A stretch of 21,721 bases of DNA from UMGS363 sp051891935 (GTDB taxonomy: Bacteria; Bacillota; Clostridia; Oscillospirales; Ruminococcaceae): positions 1 through 21,721 of the forward strand of contig JBJFFR010000037.1 in assembly GCA_051891935.1 (NCBI GenBank), written 5' to 3'. This document shows positions 8,587 to 16,597 of the stretch, piece by piece. The translations under genes were made by a program, and so were the position numbers. The notes under the pieces are model-generated. The model saw only the letters and a list, made by a program, of their open reading frames with translations, did not search any database and was not told the DNA's origin. Within the stretch, counting starts at the first letter, position 1; each line of letters starts with the position of its first letter.

Positions 8587-11500
8587 TTATAATACGTCTG
8601 TTTCTGAGAGGATATAATCACTTTTTGCATTTTCATTATATCGACTGATGATTTTTCTAAAAATGCGGGTGGAATTTGGAAATTGAATTTCAATATTGTT
8701 TATTTGGTTTTTTAGCTCATCTCCTTTTTGTTTTTGATCACTTCCATCTCCAATCCATCTAAAACTAACAAATCCAAAATATCTCTCAATAAAATACTTT
8801 TCAAATACATCAGAATAGTATTGTTCAATGAGTGAAATATAATTTCTTTCAATAAACTCATCAATTGAAACAGATTTTAGTAAACTTGCTAACAACACGC
8901 CAAACAAACTGTATGCTTTATACTTACCTTCACTTGTGTCGGTCTGTAAAATTGCATCAAAAAAATGTGCTATATTCTCTATTGATTCATATGACCTTGA
9001 CGGCAGCTGATAATAAGATAGAATATTCCAATACGCTCTTTCATCTGCCATTAATTCATGCAGTTTGTCCGGATGTCTATAATAATACTCTTTAAAATAA
9101 TCTTGAAATTCAAAATGATCTTTATATAATACAGATAGCTCTATACATAATTCAGCATATTCGTCTGAATAAAACCCGGATTTATCAATTTTTTGAATCA
9201 ATTCACTCAATAAGCTTGAGTCAATCGTACATTTAGTTGTTATTAATGCCCTAAAAACCCGAACAACATTATTGGTAACATCTGTAATATCTTTGCATTT
9301 AGAATAAAAAAACAATAATAGACCGGATGGATTATATTCAAGTAATTGTTCAAACATAAAAGCGCTGTATTCATACATTGTTTGATTTGACCAGAACACT
9401 TTTAGTAATTCCTTGTCAGTAATAAAAGGCAGAATATCTTGTCTTGTTATATGTGATATAACAATCTCCTTTATTTCTTTTGGCAGTTCAAGAAGTGATT
9501 TTGCTTTTTCTAAATCCAGACCATCTATAAATCCACCAAGAATTTGATACTTGTTTTTACTAATAGCACATTTTGATAACTCAAGAGCGCAAGATGAATA
9601 ATCTGATTTAGCGAGCAAAAAGCCCCAATTTGATAAATCTCCCATAATCTCAATTATAATCGAGAGATAATAATCCTTATTCTTTTTAAATAACTGATTT
9701 AATACGGAAACTCTATAGTCGAAAAAATACTGACTTTGATCTGTATATGATGGTTCATCTTTATTTAAATAAGGTGCATCAATAATGGGGCAATAAAAGT
9801 AGTTATCATAGAAAACATAAAGACGGTCATCATATATTTCTTTTTCAACGTCCTTAAGGTGGGAACGGAATAAATCAACATATTTATTATCATCTTTATT
9901 TTTAAAAAACTTTGCTCTATAAATTATTTGCCTAATATTGTACCCAATTTTGATTTTACTGTAGATATCAAGTTCAAAAGCAGAGCTTTCTATTAGCAGC
10001 TTTTCGATAAGCTCAGATGGAAAATACATATATGAATTTATTATCTCTGATAAAAAATGAGCATCTCTATTTTTGATCACAGTTTCTATAATTTTTGAAT
10101 CTATTTCAACTATTGCCGATTGGTAGTCCTGAATAGAAACAGAAGTGTTTTCTTCATTATGTCTTATACCTATTGTTCTACCACTTGATATAGTATCAAT
10201 TTGAATAAGTTTAATATTAAAAGATAAGCCATATTTTTTATCAAGTTCAATAAAACGCAAAGCCAACTCTTTTTTATTTGTTATGCTTAATGCACCATTT
10301 GTACTCCATAAACATAATACTGAAAGCAGTGATTGTTCCGGAGTATTTCCGTTATAACAGTATTTTGATTCAATCTTGCACAGATCAAATAGCATCATGC
10401 ATGCTTTAACTTTAGTTTCTGAAAACTGTGTTAGTCTCTGAATAGCAGATAATATAAGCCAGTATTTGCTGCCATAAGTTCCATCTTGAAATCGACATAA
10501 TATATTGCTATTCGGACTATTAAGGTCATTTTCAAATATATCTAACAAAATATGAGGATTAACCTCGGCGAATAAAGATAATGAATCCCATAACTCCTCA
10601 CATGACCATATATTTTCAAGTATCATTCTAACAGAAGTACATAACGTAGTATTCCCGGGATATGAGTATGAAAAGAACAAGTAGTTAAAAGATAAAACAT
10701 TCAACAGCTTTTCAATATGAAATTTGTATTTTAAATCACTTTGGGTTTTTCCGGTGCAAATATCCATAATATGCAAAAACAAATCAGAAAGTCGACGAAA
10801 TTCCGGACCATCTATGTTTAGATGCAAAACATTCCATACTTCTTCATAGCTTGCTATAGAATATATATTTTCAACTCTTTTTATAGGAGAATCCTCCATT
10901 TTTATAAAATCATCGAATGCATTTAAAATGTTATCGAATGAGTCATTTGCAAGTATTTCACATATTTCTTTTTCAGCTTCATTCGTAATGTTGATGGTTC
11001 TCATAAACAATAATGGTACAAGCGAGTTAATATTCGCTTTTGATGACCAATTCGGCTTTATAATATTGCTCAATCCGGGGATCCTACGAATAAGTGCAAA
11101 TATTTCACCGTGAGTATGAAAATAAAAATCTTCGATTTCACTTTTGTCAATACCCATATCTTTTAATGCTTCAATAAACTGATTTTTTCTTAATGATGTT
11201 AATTCTACATCAACATCTGTTACGCTTACCGCTTCTTGACCATAACATACTATGGTTTTATTTCTTTTATCGAATGCAGAGATATTCATAAATGACAGAA
11301 GGAATACTTTTCCTTCTACGATATTAGACAGCATCTTATATGTTTCTTCGTCATTAATAACAATAATTTCATTTAATAAATTTGGAGATTTTAAAATTGA
11401 TGCTAAACAGAAACCATATGCATCAATAAAAGTTTTGCTCTTGATTTTTACTATTTCGTTATTTTTAATGCAGTTCAAAAGATGTTCACTTTCTGCTTCT

Positions 11501-12096
11501 CTTTTATTAAGAAACATTTTGTCGGTAAATGATGGATCGGTTGTTTTCGAAAAAATATCCCACGCTTTAGAAACTGATTCAAAATATATTTTCGTATCAT
11601 CAAACAGTTGTTCAATCAACCACGCAGCTACTATAGGTCTGCTATTTATCCAATCGCATAAAACTGTTGCATCATATAAATGCACCTTTTTCCAATCATC
11701 TTTGCTGTTTTCCCATTCAGATATCGATCCGCCTGTACCCTTAAACGCCCATATTTTAGGTATTACAAGATAGAATGTTGTTTCATTTTTATCAAGGCCT
11801 AAAGGATTTTTCGTTCTTTTGTCATAATCACTATTGATTTTTGTTAGTGAGTCGTTATTAGTTCCAAATTCCCATACACTTTTTCCAGCCGCTACATATG
11901 TATTCTTTTCGTCATTTTCTATTATTCCATCAAATCCCGGTGCCCAAATATCATCCTTTGACGGAATTCTAATTGATGATAACGATTTTGAACTGTCTAT
12001 TATTAATCTTTTCACCAATTCCGGTAATAATTCTTGAAACAACCTACTTTTTTCTATACTTAGACTTGCGAGTTTGCTTGCAGAAATTAGCTCCAT
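8587..12096 (-). CDS. Large protein with nuclease-like N-terminus and long helical body (probable defence effector/sensor)
   Basis: An 1169-residue protein, soluble, with no signal peptide or obvious membrane span. Residues about 45-160 resemble a domain seen at the N-terminus of many large bacterial conflict proteins: PGFDG (Asp56), SVWEFGT (Glu76), DYDKRTKNPLG, TTFYLVIPKIW, then YDATVLCDWI and PIVAAWLIEQL. This looks like a PD-(D/E)xK nuclease fold, but the usual ExK reads EFG, so activity is uncertain. Residues about 215-345 (IKSKTFIDAYGF, EIIVINDEETYKML, VFLLSF, ELTSLRKNQFIEALKDMGID, EIFALIRRIPG) match the central block of the same family as I recall it. There is no canonical Walker A GxxGxGK[ST]. 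The remainder is long, Leu/Ile/Tyr-rich alpha-helical repeat-like sequence, plausible as a sensor. The start at 12096 is chosen because TGGAGGT lies 7 bases upstream; an in-frame ATG at 12156 would instead overlap the upstream gene. Composition is strikingly AT-rich, which suggests acquisition by transfer. Exact function is unknown. Confidence 0.85.
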   Translation of the reverse strand: MELISASKLASLSIEKSRLFQELLPELVKRLIIDSSKSLSSIRIPSKDDIWAPGFDGIIENDEKNTYVAAGKSVWEFGTNNDSLTKINSDYDKRTKNPLGLDKNETTFYLVIPKIWAFKGTGGSISEWENSKDDWKKVHLYDATVLCDWINSRPIVAAWLIEQLFDDTKIYFESVSKAWDIFSKTTDPSFTDKMFLNKREAESEHLLNCIKNNEIVKIKSKTFIDAYGFCLASILKSPNLLNEIIVINDEETYKMLSNIVEGKVFLLSFMNISAFDKRNKTIVCYGQEAVSVTDVDVELTSLRKNQFIEALKDMGIDKSEIEDFYFHTHGEIFALIRRIPGLSNIIKPNWSSKANINSLVPLLFMRTINITNEAEKEICEILANDSFDNILNAFDDFIKMEDSPIKRVENIYSIASYEEVWNVLHLNIDGPEFRRLSDLFLHIMDICTGKTQSDLKYKFHIEKLLNVLSFNYLFFSYSYPGNTTLCTSVRMILENIWSCEELWDSLSLFAEVNPHILLDIFENDLNSPNSNILCRFQDGTYGSKYWLILSAIQRLTQFSETKVKACMMLFDLCKIESKYCYNGNTPEQSLLSVLCLWSTNGALSITNKKELALRFIELDKKYGLSFNIKLIQIDTISSGRTIGIRHNEENTSVSIQDYQSAIVEIDSKIIETVIKNRDAHFLSEIINSYMYFPSELIEKLLIESSAFELDIYSKIKIGYNIRQIIYRAKFFKNKDDNKYVDLFRSHLKDVEKEIYDDRLYVFYDNYFYCPIIDAPYLNKDEPSYTDQSQYFFDYRVSVLNQLFKKNKDYYLSIIIEIMGDLSNWGFLLAKSDYSSCALELSKCAISKNKYQILGGFIDGLDLEKAKSLLELPKEIKEIVISHITRQDILPFITDKELLKVFWSNQTMYEYSAFMFEQLLEYNPSGLLLFFYSKCKDITDVTNNVVRVFRALITTKCTIDSSLLSELIQKIDKSGFYSDEYAELCIELSVLYKDHFEFQDYFKEYYYRHPDKLHELMADERAYWNILSYYQLPSRSYESIENIAHFFDAILQTDTSEGKYKAYSLFGVLLASLLKSVSIDEFIERNYISLIEQYYSDVFEKYFIERYFGFVSFRWIGDGSDQKQKGDELKNQINNIEIQFPNSTRIFRKIISRYNENAKSDYILSETDVL

Positions 12097-12140
12097 TTTA
12101 CTTACCTCCATATTATTATACGGTATTTGGCAGCGTTCTT

Positions 12141-13370
12141 CTATCGAATTATCCATTCATTCAACAAATAATCAATAAGAAATTTTAATTTTGTAGTATC
12201 ATATGTTCCATTAAGTAAATTGGCTTTTTTAAATGCTCGAATATAGTCATCCTTGCATTCCAATGCACCTTGATACTTTTTCAATTTTTTATTATAACTT
12301 GTCCATCTGATTTTTGCCTCTCTGTTACACGAATTAAAATCCAAAAAGCATTCAATAGCAACTGCGGTACCATTTATATTTTCTATATTCTCACCCTGCG
12401 GTCCAAGTGTACTGATATATTCAAATAAATGATAATCCGGTAATTTGGTTATAAGAAAGTTATCCATCTTAGGCATTGTAACGAGTTTCAGATACTTTTC
12501 ATTTCCTTCAGTATCATTATCAAAAATCACAATGATTTTATTGTTTACTCCTAATTTCATCAATCCACAACAAAAATTATATAAGTTTCCAGTTCCGGTA
12601 AATGGATAATTATTTTCCATGTCTATAAATTTAAAGAAATCAGAAATATCCGGATATATGCTTTCTATTGTTTTTTGAATTATATATGAATCTGACGAAC
12701 CTTCAGTTACAATAATGATTTTTTCTGAATCACAAAGAGAATGAACGATTTCCTCTCTTGTTACCCATCCATTTTCAACAACATCCGCAAACGACCAATA
12801 TACATCTAAATCACGAGCATTAGGATTTTCTGCTAATAATCTTAAAATGATATACGGATTCATATTCTCAAAGAAGACCTCTAAATCATAAGTAACATTA
12901 TATTCGTCTTCATCTGTTTCTGAAAAAAGTTTTGAGTGTATTTCTTCTTCAGGTATAATACAACGTCTTGCAAATTCGCCTAAATCATAACCATTCTCAT
13001 CATATTCAACCTCGTATTTTAAAGTATTAATCTTATTAACATCAATCTCTTTAAGCAGCTTTGAAAAATTTTCATACGATAGTGCAACCCTTAAACTGTG
13101 ATTTTCACATTCTTCTACCAATTCATTATACATCGTTTTTATTCTTTTAAGTGTATATCCAAGCAAATCAAGACGTCGCTTAACTGATGATAATTTTCGT
13201 GAATACCCTTCTTTATAATCAGTAATATATGAACCCTCATCATCAACATAATAATATGGTATTTGTTTTACATCTTCTGGTTGAAACAAAGCAGAGTGAT
13301 CATTAAAACAATTATTTTTACCCCAATCAATTTCCATTGTTCCAACTCCAAGTGAAATCATTGAACCCAT
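12141..13370 (-). CDS. HEPN/TOPRIM domain protein
   Basis: A 409-residue soluble protein. The N-terminus MGSMISLGVGTMEIDWGKNN and the following ALFQPEDVKQIPYYY match the HEPN/Toprim N-terminal family, whose members are predicted to act in bacterial conflict systems. A TOPRIM domain follows at about residues 215-315: IIIVTEGSSDSYII supplies the catalytic Glu223, and IVIFDNDTEGN supplies the DxD metal-binding pair (Asp284, Asp286) and Gly289. An Rx4H-like string, REEIVH (Arg205, His210), lies just before the TOPRIM domain; whether this is the HEPN RNase motif is uncertain. TOPRIM domains occur in primases, topoisomerases, OLD nucleases and Gabija GajA, so nucleic-acid cleavage is likely. The ATG has TGGAGGG 6 bases upstream. 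The gene is first in a two-gene AT-rich unit, 44 bases before the large protein. Confidence 0.85.
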   Translation of the reverse strand: MGSMISLGVGTMEIDWGKNNCFNDHSALFQPEDVKQIPYYYVDDEGSYITDYKEGYSRKLSSVKRRLDLLGYTLKRIKTMYNELVEECENHSLRVALSYENFSKLLKEIDVNKINTLKYEVEYDENGYDLGEFARRCIIPEEEIHSKLFSETDEDEYNVTYDLEVFFENMNPYIILRLLAENPNARDLDVYWSFADVVENGWVTREEIVHSLCDSEKIIIVTEGSSDSYIIQKTIESIYPDISDFFKFIDMENNYPFTGTGNLYNFCCGLMKLGVNNKIIVIFDNDTEGNEKYLKLVTMPKMDNFLITKLPDYHLFEYISTLGPQGENIENINGTAVAIECFLDFNSCNREAKIRWTSYNKKLKKYQGALECKDDYIRAFKKANLLNGTYDTTKLKFLIDYLLNEWIIR

Positions 13371-13420
13371 ATGTATCCCTCCACGAATTAATTCAAATAT
13401 TTATAAGAAAAAAATAAGTT

Positions 13421-13450
13421 TTTATAAATAACAGCATTCCGTTTTATCAA
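13421..13450 (-). promoter_or_regulatory. Promoter for the HEPN/TOPRIM two-gene unit
   Basis: Read on the minus strand: TTGATA (13450-13445), an 18-base spacer, then TATAAA (13426-13421), a good sigma-A match about 50 bases before the HEPN/TOPRIM start. The 128-base gap to ydcF also shows no terminator for ydcF, so some read-through from it is possible. Confidence 0.55.
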
Positions 13451-13498
13451 TAAGGGTTGAGCCTACATCGAAGAACATCCAATCAATGTTATTCTTTG

Positions 13499-14119
13499 CT
13501 AATCTCCACGTTTTTGTATAAATTCAAGATAATGCTTAATATCCCCAACAAATTGATTTCCACATCTGGCAAGCTCTCCGAGAACTCTGTCTGTTCCGTA
13601 TTCGGTTTGATGCCAATTCTCCTTGGTAATGTTGTAGCAATGTACGGGACAAACCTTTATATCAACATTTGGGAAAGCCATCTGATATAACATCAGGCAT
13701 CGGCGGGCGTGAAAGGCTTTACAGACAATAATAGCACTTTTAATCGTTACACCTTTTTCATCAACAGCTTCACGGGACAAAAAAGCATTATCACGGGTAT
13801 GTCCCGATTGATTTTCTTCGATAATTGCAGTCAGAGGAACTCCGTTTTTCACCAGGACATCTGTAAAAAACTCGCAGTCGGAATGATAATCTCCGTTATA
13901 AATGTCTGCTTTGGAACGGACGCCATGCCACTTATCAGCTTTAACGCTTATTCCACCTGACGGAACAAGCCATTCTGCCATACCTTTACGATACAATTCT
14001 GCGGCATATTCGGGCTGTTCGGGATGCGATCCACCCGGCAGAAATATCGCATCTGCCTTCTGCGGTTCATCGGACACAAATATATAATCCGAAATATCGG
14101 TAATGATTCGGTTTGTCAT
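13499..14119 (-). CDS. YdcF/DUF218 family protein
   Basis: A 206-residue protein of the YdcF / SanA / ElyC superfamily. Family motifs are in order: KADAIFLPGGSH at about 21-32, LVPSGGIS at 51-58, EENQSGHTRDNAFLS at 101-115 and SAIIVCKAFHARR at 128-140. Envelope-linked members carry N-terminal membrane helices. This one has none and begins almost at the fold, so it should be cytoplasmic, like E. coli YdcF, which binds S-adenosylmethionine. The substrate is unknown. GGAGG lies 6-7 bases before the ATG. Base composition is nearer to the core operon than to the adjacent AT-rich cassette, so I take it as host sequence rather than part of the defence unit. Confidence 0.85.
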   Translation of the reverse strand: MTNRIITDISDYIFVSDEPQKADAIFLPGGSHPEQPEYAAELYRKGMAEWLVPSGGISVKADKWHGVRSKADIYNGDYHSDCEFFTDVLVKNGVPLTAIIEENQSGHTRDNAFLSREAVDEKGVTIKSAIIVCKAFHARRCLMLYQMAFPNVDIKVCPVHCYNITKENWHQTEYGTDRVLGELARCGNQFVGDIKHYLEFIQKRGD

Positions 14120-14133
14120 AAGACGCCTCCATT

Positions 14134-14160
14134 AATTGTGCAACGCAGCGCTGCACAATT
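14134..14160. repeat. Perfect inverted repeat in the ydcF leader
   Basis: AATTGTGCA (14134-14142) and TGCACAATT (14152-14160) are perfect 9-base arms around ACGCAGCGC. The inner bases GCAGCGCTGC also form a palindrome, so two alternative foldings compete. It lies 14 bases upstream of the ydcF start on the minus strand, just before the ribosome binding site. It could be an operator, an mRNA leader hairpin or a remnant repeat. ATTATA at 14174-14179 (TATAAT on the minus strand) is a candidate -10 just upstream, with no convincing -35. Confidence 0.6.
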
Positions 14161-14280
14161 GTTTAATCCTTCTATTATAGAGATTAAGCAAATCTATCGT
14201 TAATATGTTCTTTGTCAAATTATAACACTTTTCGGCGTATAAATCAATGCTTATCCGTATTTTTTCAAATATGCTTGACA

Positions 14281-14309
14281 TTGACAAATAAACCAAAAAA
14301 TATTATCAT
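14281..14309 (+). promoter_or_regulatory. Sigma-A promoter of the large sigma factor gene
   Basis: TTGACA at 14281-14286, 17-base spacer, TATCAT at 14304-14309 (five of six consensus bases). A second TTGACA directly precedes it at 14275-14280. Transcription would start near 14316, giving a leader of about 60 bases before the ATG at 14379. The rest of 14163-14378 shows no gene. Confidence 0.6.
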
Positions 14310-14378
14310 AAAACTACCGAACCTTTTTATGATTTCAGGGACTTATTAAGCGTAAATCGATTTGCAAGAGGTAAGCTT

Positions 14379-16019
14379 ATGAACGAACACATTACAAATG
14401 AGCTGATTGAAGCTACATATCTATTTTGCGTGAAGCGCATTTCCGATACCGAAGCGGCAAAGGATCTGTCGCAGGATATTCTGTACGAAGCTATTCGTGT
14501 TATATCAAGCGGAAAGGAATTTGTAAGCTTCTATTCGTGGTATTGGAAAATGGCACGGAATAAATATGCAGACTATATTTCCTGTAAGAAGGATCAAACT
14601 CTGCCAATAGAAACTGCAGGAGGTATGGCTGCCGAGCTTCCGCAGCCTATTGAAAATATCATTGCCGCAGAGGATATTTCACAGCTCAACTTTTCTCTTT
14701 CAAGGCTTGCTTCTATTCACCGTGAAATCATTATACGCTTTTATCTTAAAGAGCAGTCTGTCAGACAGATCGCAAATGATCTTGCTGTTCCCGAAGGAAC
14801 GGTTAAAAGACGGCTGTTTGACGCTAAGAAAAATCTGAAAGAAAGGTTTGAAAATATGAATAATATCGGAAAGACGGCTTATGCTCCTGCCGAAGTGGAT
14901 TGGTTCTGGGGATATTCGGCAATGAAGGCTTCGCTCCTTATGGACAGCTCTAAAATTTGTCCGCAGGTTATGGTTATCTGCCGAAACGAGGCAAAAGCTG
15001 TAAATGAAATTGCTGACGAAATGGGTGTTGCTCCCGTATATCTTGAAGAAATTCTTGAAAAAATGATTGGTGCAAATCTACTTGTTTCACCTGTTAAGGG
15101 CAAGTTTCTTGCTAACTGTTGTATATTTCCAAAAGAAACATATATCAAAACAAAGGTCTATGCAAACCAAGTCTTTCACGACAGCGGCTATGCCGAAAAG
15201 ATTATAGACAAGCTTATTATGCTGAAAGATAATATCACTGCTTTTGACTTTTACGGCAATAACTTCGACTATGATTATCTGATGTGGATATTATGCGTTG
15301 CCGCAAGCAACTGCTTTGGCAAAGCAAGTAAAGAGCATTACCTTGAAAAATACAAAGGCAAGTTTGCCGACGAAGCAGAAAGAAAATTCCGATTGACTAT
15401 GGAATACGTCCTTCCCGATGAAAGCTTTGATGGTTCTGTCTGGGAAAAGCTGCGTGAATGTAACTGGTCCGGGCTTCATCAAAACTTCACCACGACGGAA
15501 TACGGCTTTCTTGAATATGTCAATGATTATGAGATGAAGCCATTTCCCGATGAGGGATGGGACGATAATGACTGGCGCAGAGGACGTGACAGATGGGTTG
15601 ACGGAAACAATATCGCCCTGCTTGTAAGTCTTTCGGAAAATCCGCAGAGGGAATTGTCCGTTCACGAGGAAGCAATTGCGGCAGAGCTGCTGAAAAATGG
15701 TTTGCTAAAAAAGATGGATAGTAAGCTTATCGTTCAGCTTCCTGTTATGAAGCGAGAAATCTATGAACAAATCTGCGAACTGCTTTATTATGAGCTGAAA
15801 GAGCTTGCCGAAGAATTTGCCGACAGAGTAAGTGAAGGTGTAGAAAAAATGCTTTTTCCATATGTTCGTAAGGATTTGATGAGCAACTTTGTACACTGGG
15901 ATATGCAGATGTTTTTCCAACTGACGGGTGCGCTGTTCCATTACTGTTGGAATGACTATCTCGCAAAACCCGATGATTACAGCACTTCTGCGGCAGGACT
16001 TTATATACTTACAGAATAA
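14379..16019 (+). CDS. Sigma-70 family factor with large C-terminal extension
   Basis: A 546-residue protein. Residues about 5-75 look like sigma region 2 (ATYLFCVKRISDTEAAKDLSQDI, FVSFYSWYWKMARNKYADYI). Residues about 105-158 are region 4 with the helix-turn-helix RQIANDLAVPEGTVKRRLFDAKK. ECF sigma factors usually end there. Here about 385 more residues follow, beginning with a second, winged-helix-like segment at about 199-250 (NEAKAVNEIADEMGVAPVYLEEILEKMIGANLL ... GKFLANCC). An acidic, Trp-rich region and a helical C-terminus come next. No membrane span is seen and no anti-sigma gene is adjacent, so the extension may itself sense a signal or hold the sigma domains inactive. AAGAGGT lies 6 bases before the ATG. 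The gene is monocistronic, with its own promoter and a downstream hairpin. Confidence 0.85.
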   Translation: MNEHITNELIEATYLFCVKRISDTEAAKDLSQDILYEAIRVISSGKEFVSFYSWYWKMARNKYADYISCKKDQTLPIETAGGMAAELPQPIENIIAAEDISQLNFSLSRLASIHREIIIRFYLKEQSVRQIANDLAVPEGTVKRRLFDAKKNLKERFENMNNIGKTAYAPAEVDWFWGYSAMKASLLMDSSKICPQVMVICRNEAKAVNEIADEMGVAPVYLEEILEKMIGANLLVSPVKGKFLANCCIFPKETYIKTKVYANQVFHDSGYAEKIIDKLIMLKDNITAFDFYGNNFDYDYLMWILCVAASNCFGKASKEHYLEKYKGKFADEAERKFRLTMEYVLPDESFDGSVWEKLRECNWSGLHQNFTTTEYGFLEYVNDYEMKPFPDEGWDDNDWRRGRDRWVDGNNIALLVSLSENPQRELSVHEEAIAAELLKNGLLKKMDSKLIVQLPVMKREIYEQICELLYYELKELAEEFADRVSEGVEKMLFPYVRKDLMSNFVHWDMQMFFQLTGALFHYCWNDYLAKPDDYSTSAAGLYILTE

Positions 16020-16023
16020 TTTC

Positions 16024-16056
16024 AGCGCACGGCGGAGAAAAAACCTGCTGTGCGCT
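16024..16056 (+). terminator. Hairpin after the large sigma factor
   Basis: AGCGCAC (16024-16030) pairs with GTGCGCT (16050-16056), with more pairs inside (GC with GC and G-T wobbles) around an A-rich loop. It starts 5 bases after the stop. The tail ATACTATTTT is only moderately T-rich, so the terminator role is likely but not strong. Confidence 0.55.
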
Positions 16057-16075
16057 ATACTATTTTGAATTATAC

Positions 16076-16101
16076 GGAACTTTTTTACTCTGTACAGCGT
16101 T
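16076..16101 (+). promoter_or_regulatory. ECF-type promoter upstream of the ECF sigma gene
   Basis: GGAAC at 16076-16080, followed by a T-run, then CGTT at 16098-16101 with 17 bases between them. This resembles the GGAAC/AAC...CGTC pattern used by ECF sigma factors. Its position just before an ECF sigma gene suggests autoregulation, which is usual for the class. The match is by eye. Confidence 0.5.
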
Positions 16102-16145
16102 TTATAAATGAAAGGCTTTTCAAAACATAAAAAGAAGGTGATCCT

Positions 16146-16595
16146 ACGGATTTTGACGCTATTATAGATGAATACGGTGATATGGTTTATAGGATAGCTT
16201 TATCGCACACGCTTGACAGGCAGTATTCCGAAGATGTTTTTCAGGAAGTATTTCTGAAGCTATTTAAAAATCAGCATAAAATCAAAGATGGACAGCATTT
16301 AAAGCATTGGCTTATCAGAACAACCATAAATATGTCGATAAGTCACAACCGCAGGGTAAAGCAGACGGAACCTGCCATTGAAGAATGTGCAGACTATGAA
16401 GATGAAGCTTCGTTCCGAGAACTAAAGCTTATTACAGAGGAACTGCCCGATAAATTCAGGTCGGTTATTCTTTTATGCTGGTTTGAAGGATGTACAACAA
16501 AAGAGGCAGCAAAGATTTTGCATATTAGTGAGGGTACGATAAAATCCCGACTGTATCGTGCAAGACAGCTATTAAAGAAGGTATTGGAGGAATGA
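16146..16595 (+). CDS. ECF sigma factor (start probably ACG at 16146; first ATG is 16182)
   Basis: A small sigma-70 family factor that directs RNA polymerase to a stress or signal regulon. Region 2 is DEYGDMVYRIALSHTLDR followed by SEDVFQEVFLKLFKN and LKHWLIRTTINMSISHNRR. Region 4 is ELPDKFRSVILLCWFEG then TTKEAAKILHISEGTIKSRL. Counting from 16146 gives 149 residues; from the first ATG (16182), 137. The longer form is preferred because in-frame residues DFDAIIDEYGD belong to the first helix of region 2 and because AAGAAGGTGAT (16132-16142) is correctly spaced for 16146. That codon is ACG, however, and there is no ATG, GTG or TTG between the in-frame stop at 16128 and 16182. The end overlaps the anti-sigma gene region (stop 16593-16595). 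Confidence 0.85.
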   Translation, partial: TDFDAIIDEYGDMVYRIALSHTLDRQYSEDVFQEVFLKLFKNQHKIKDGQHLKHWLIRTTINMSISHNRRVKQTEPAIEECADYEDEASFRELKLITEELPDKFRSVILLCWFEGCTTKEAAKILHISEGTIKSRLYRARQLLKKVLEE

Positions 16596-16597
16596 TT

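Noticed and set aside
11252..11773. 173-codon plus-strand open frame in the AT-rich cassette
   Set aside because: Antisense to the N-terminal part of the large defence-like protein, whose domains are recognisable; Ser/Phe-rich composition is typical of shadow frames.
8540..13500. Integration ends (direct repeats, integrase, tRNA target) around the AT-rich cassette
   Set aside because: No recombinase gene, tRNA or clear flanking direct repeat could be seen; transfer is inferred from composition only.
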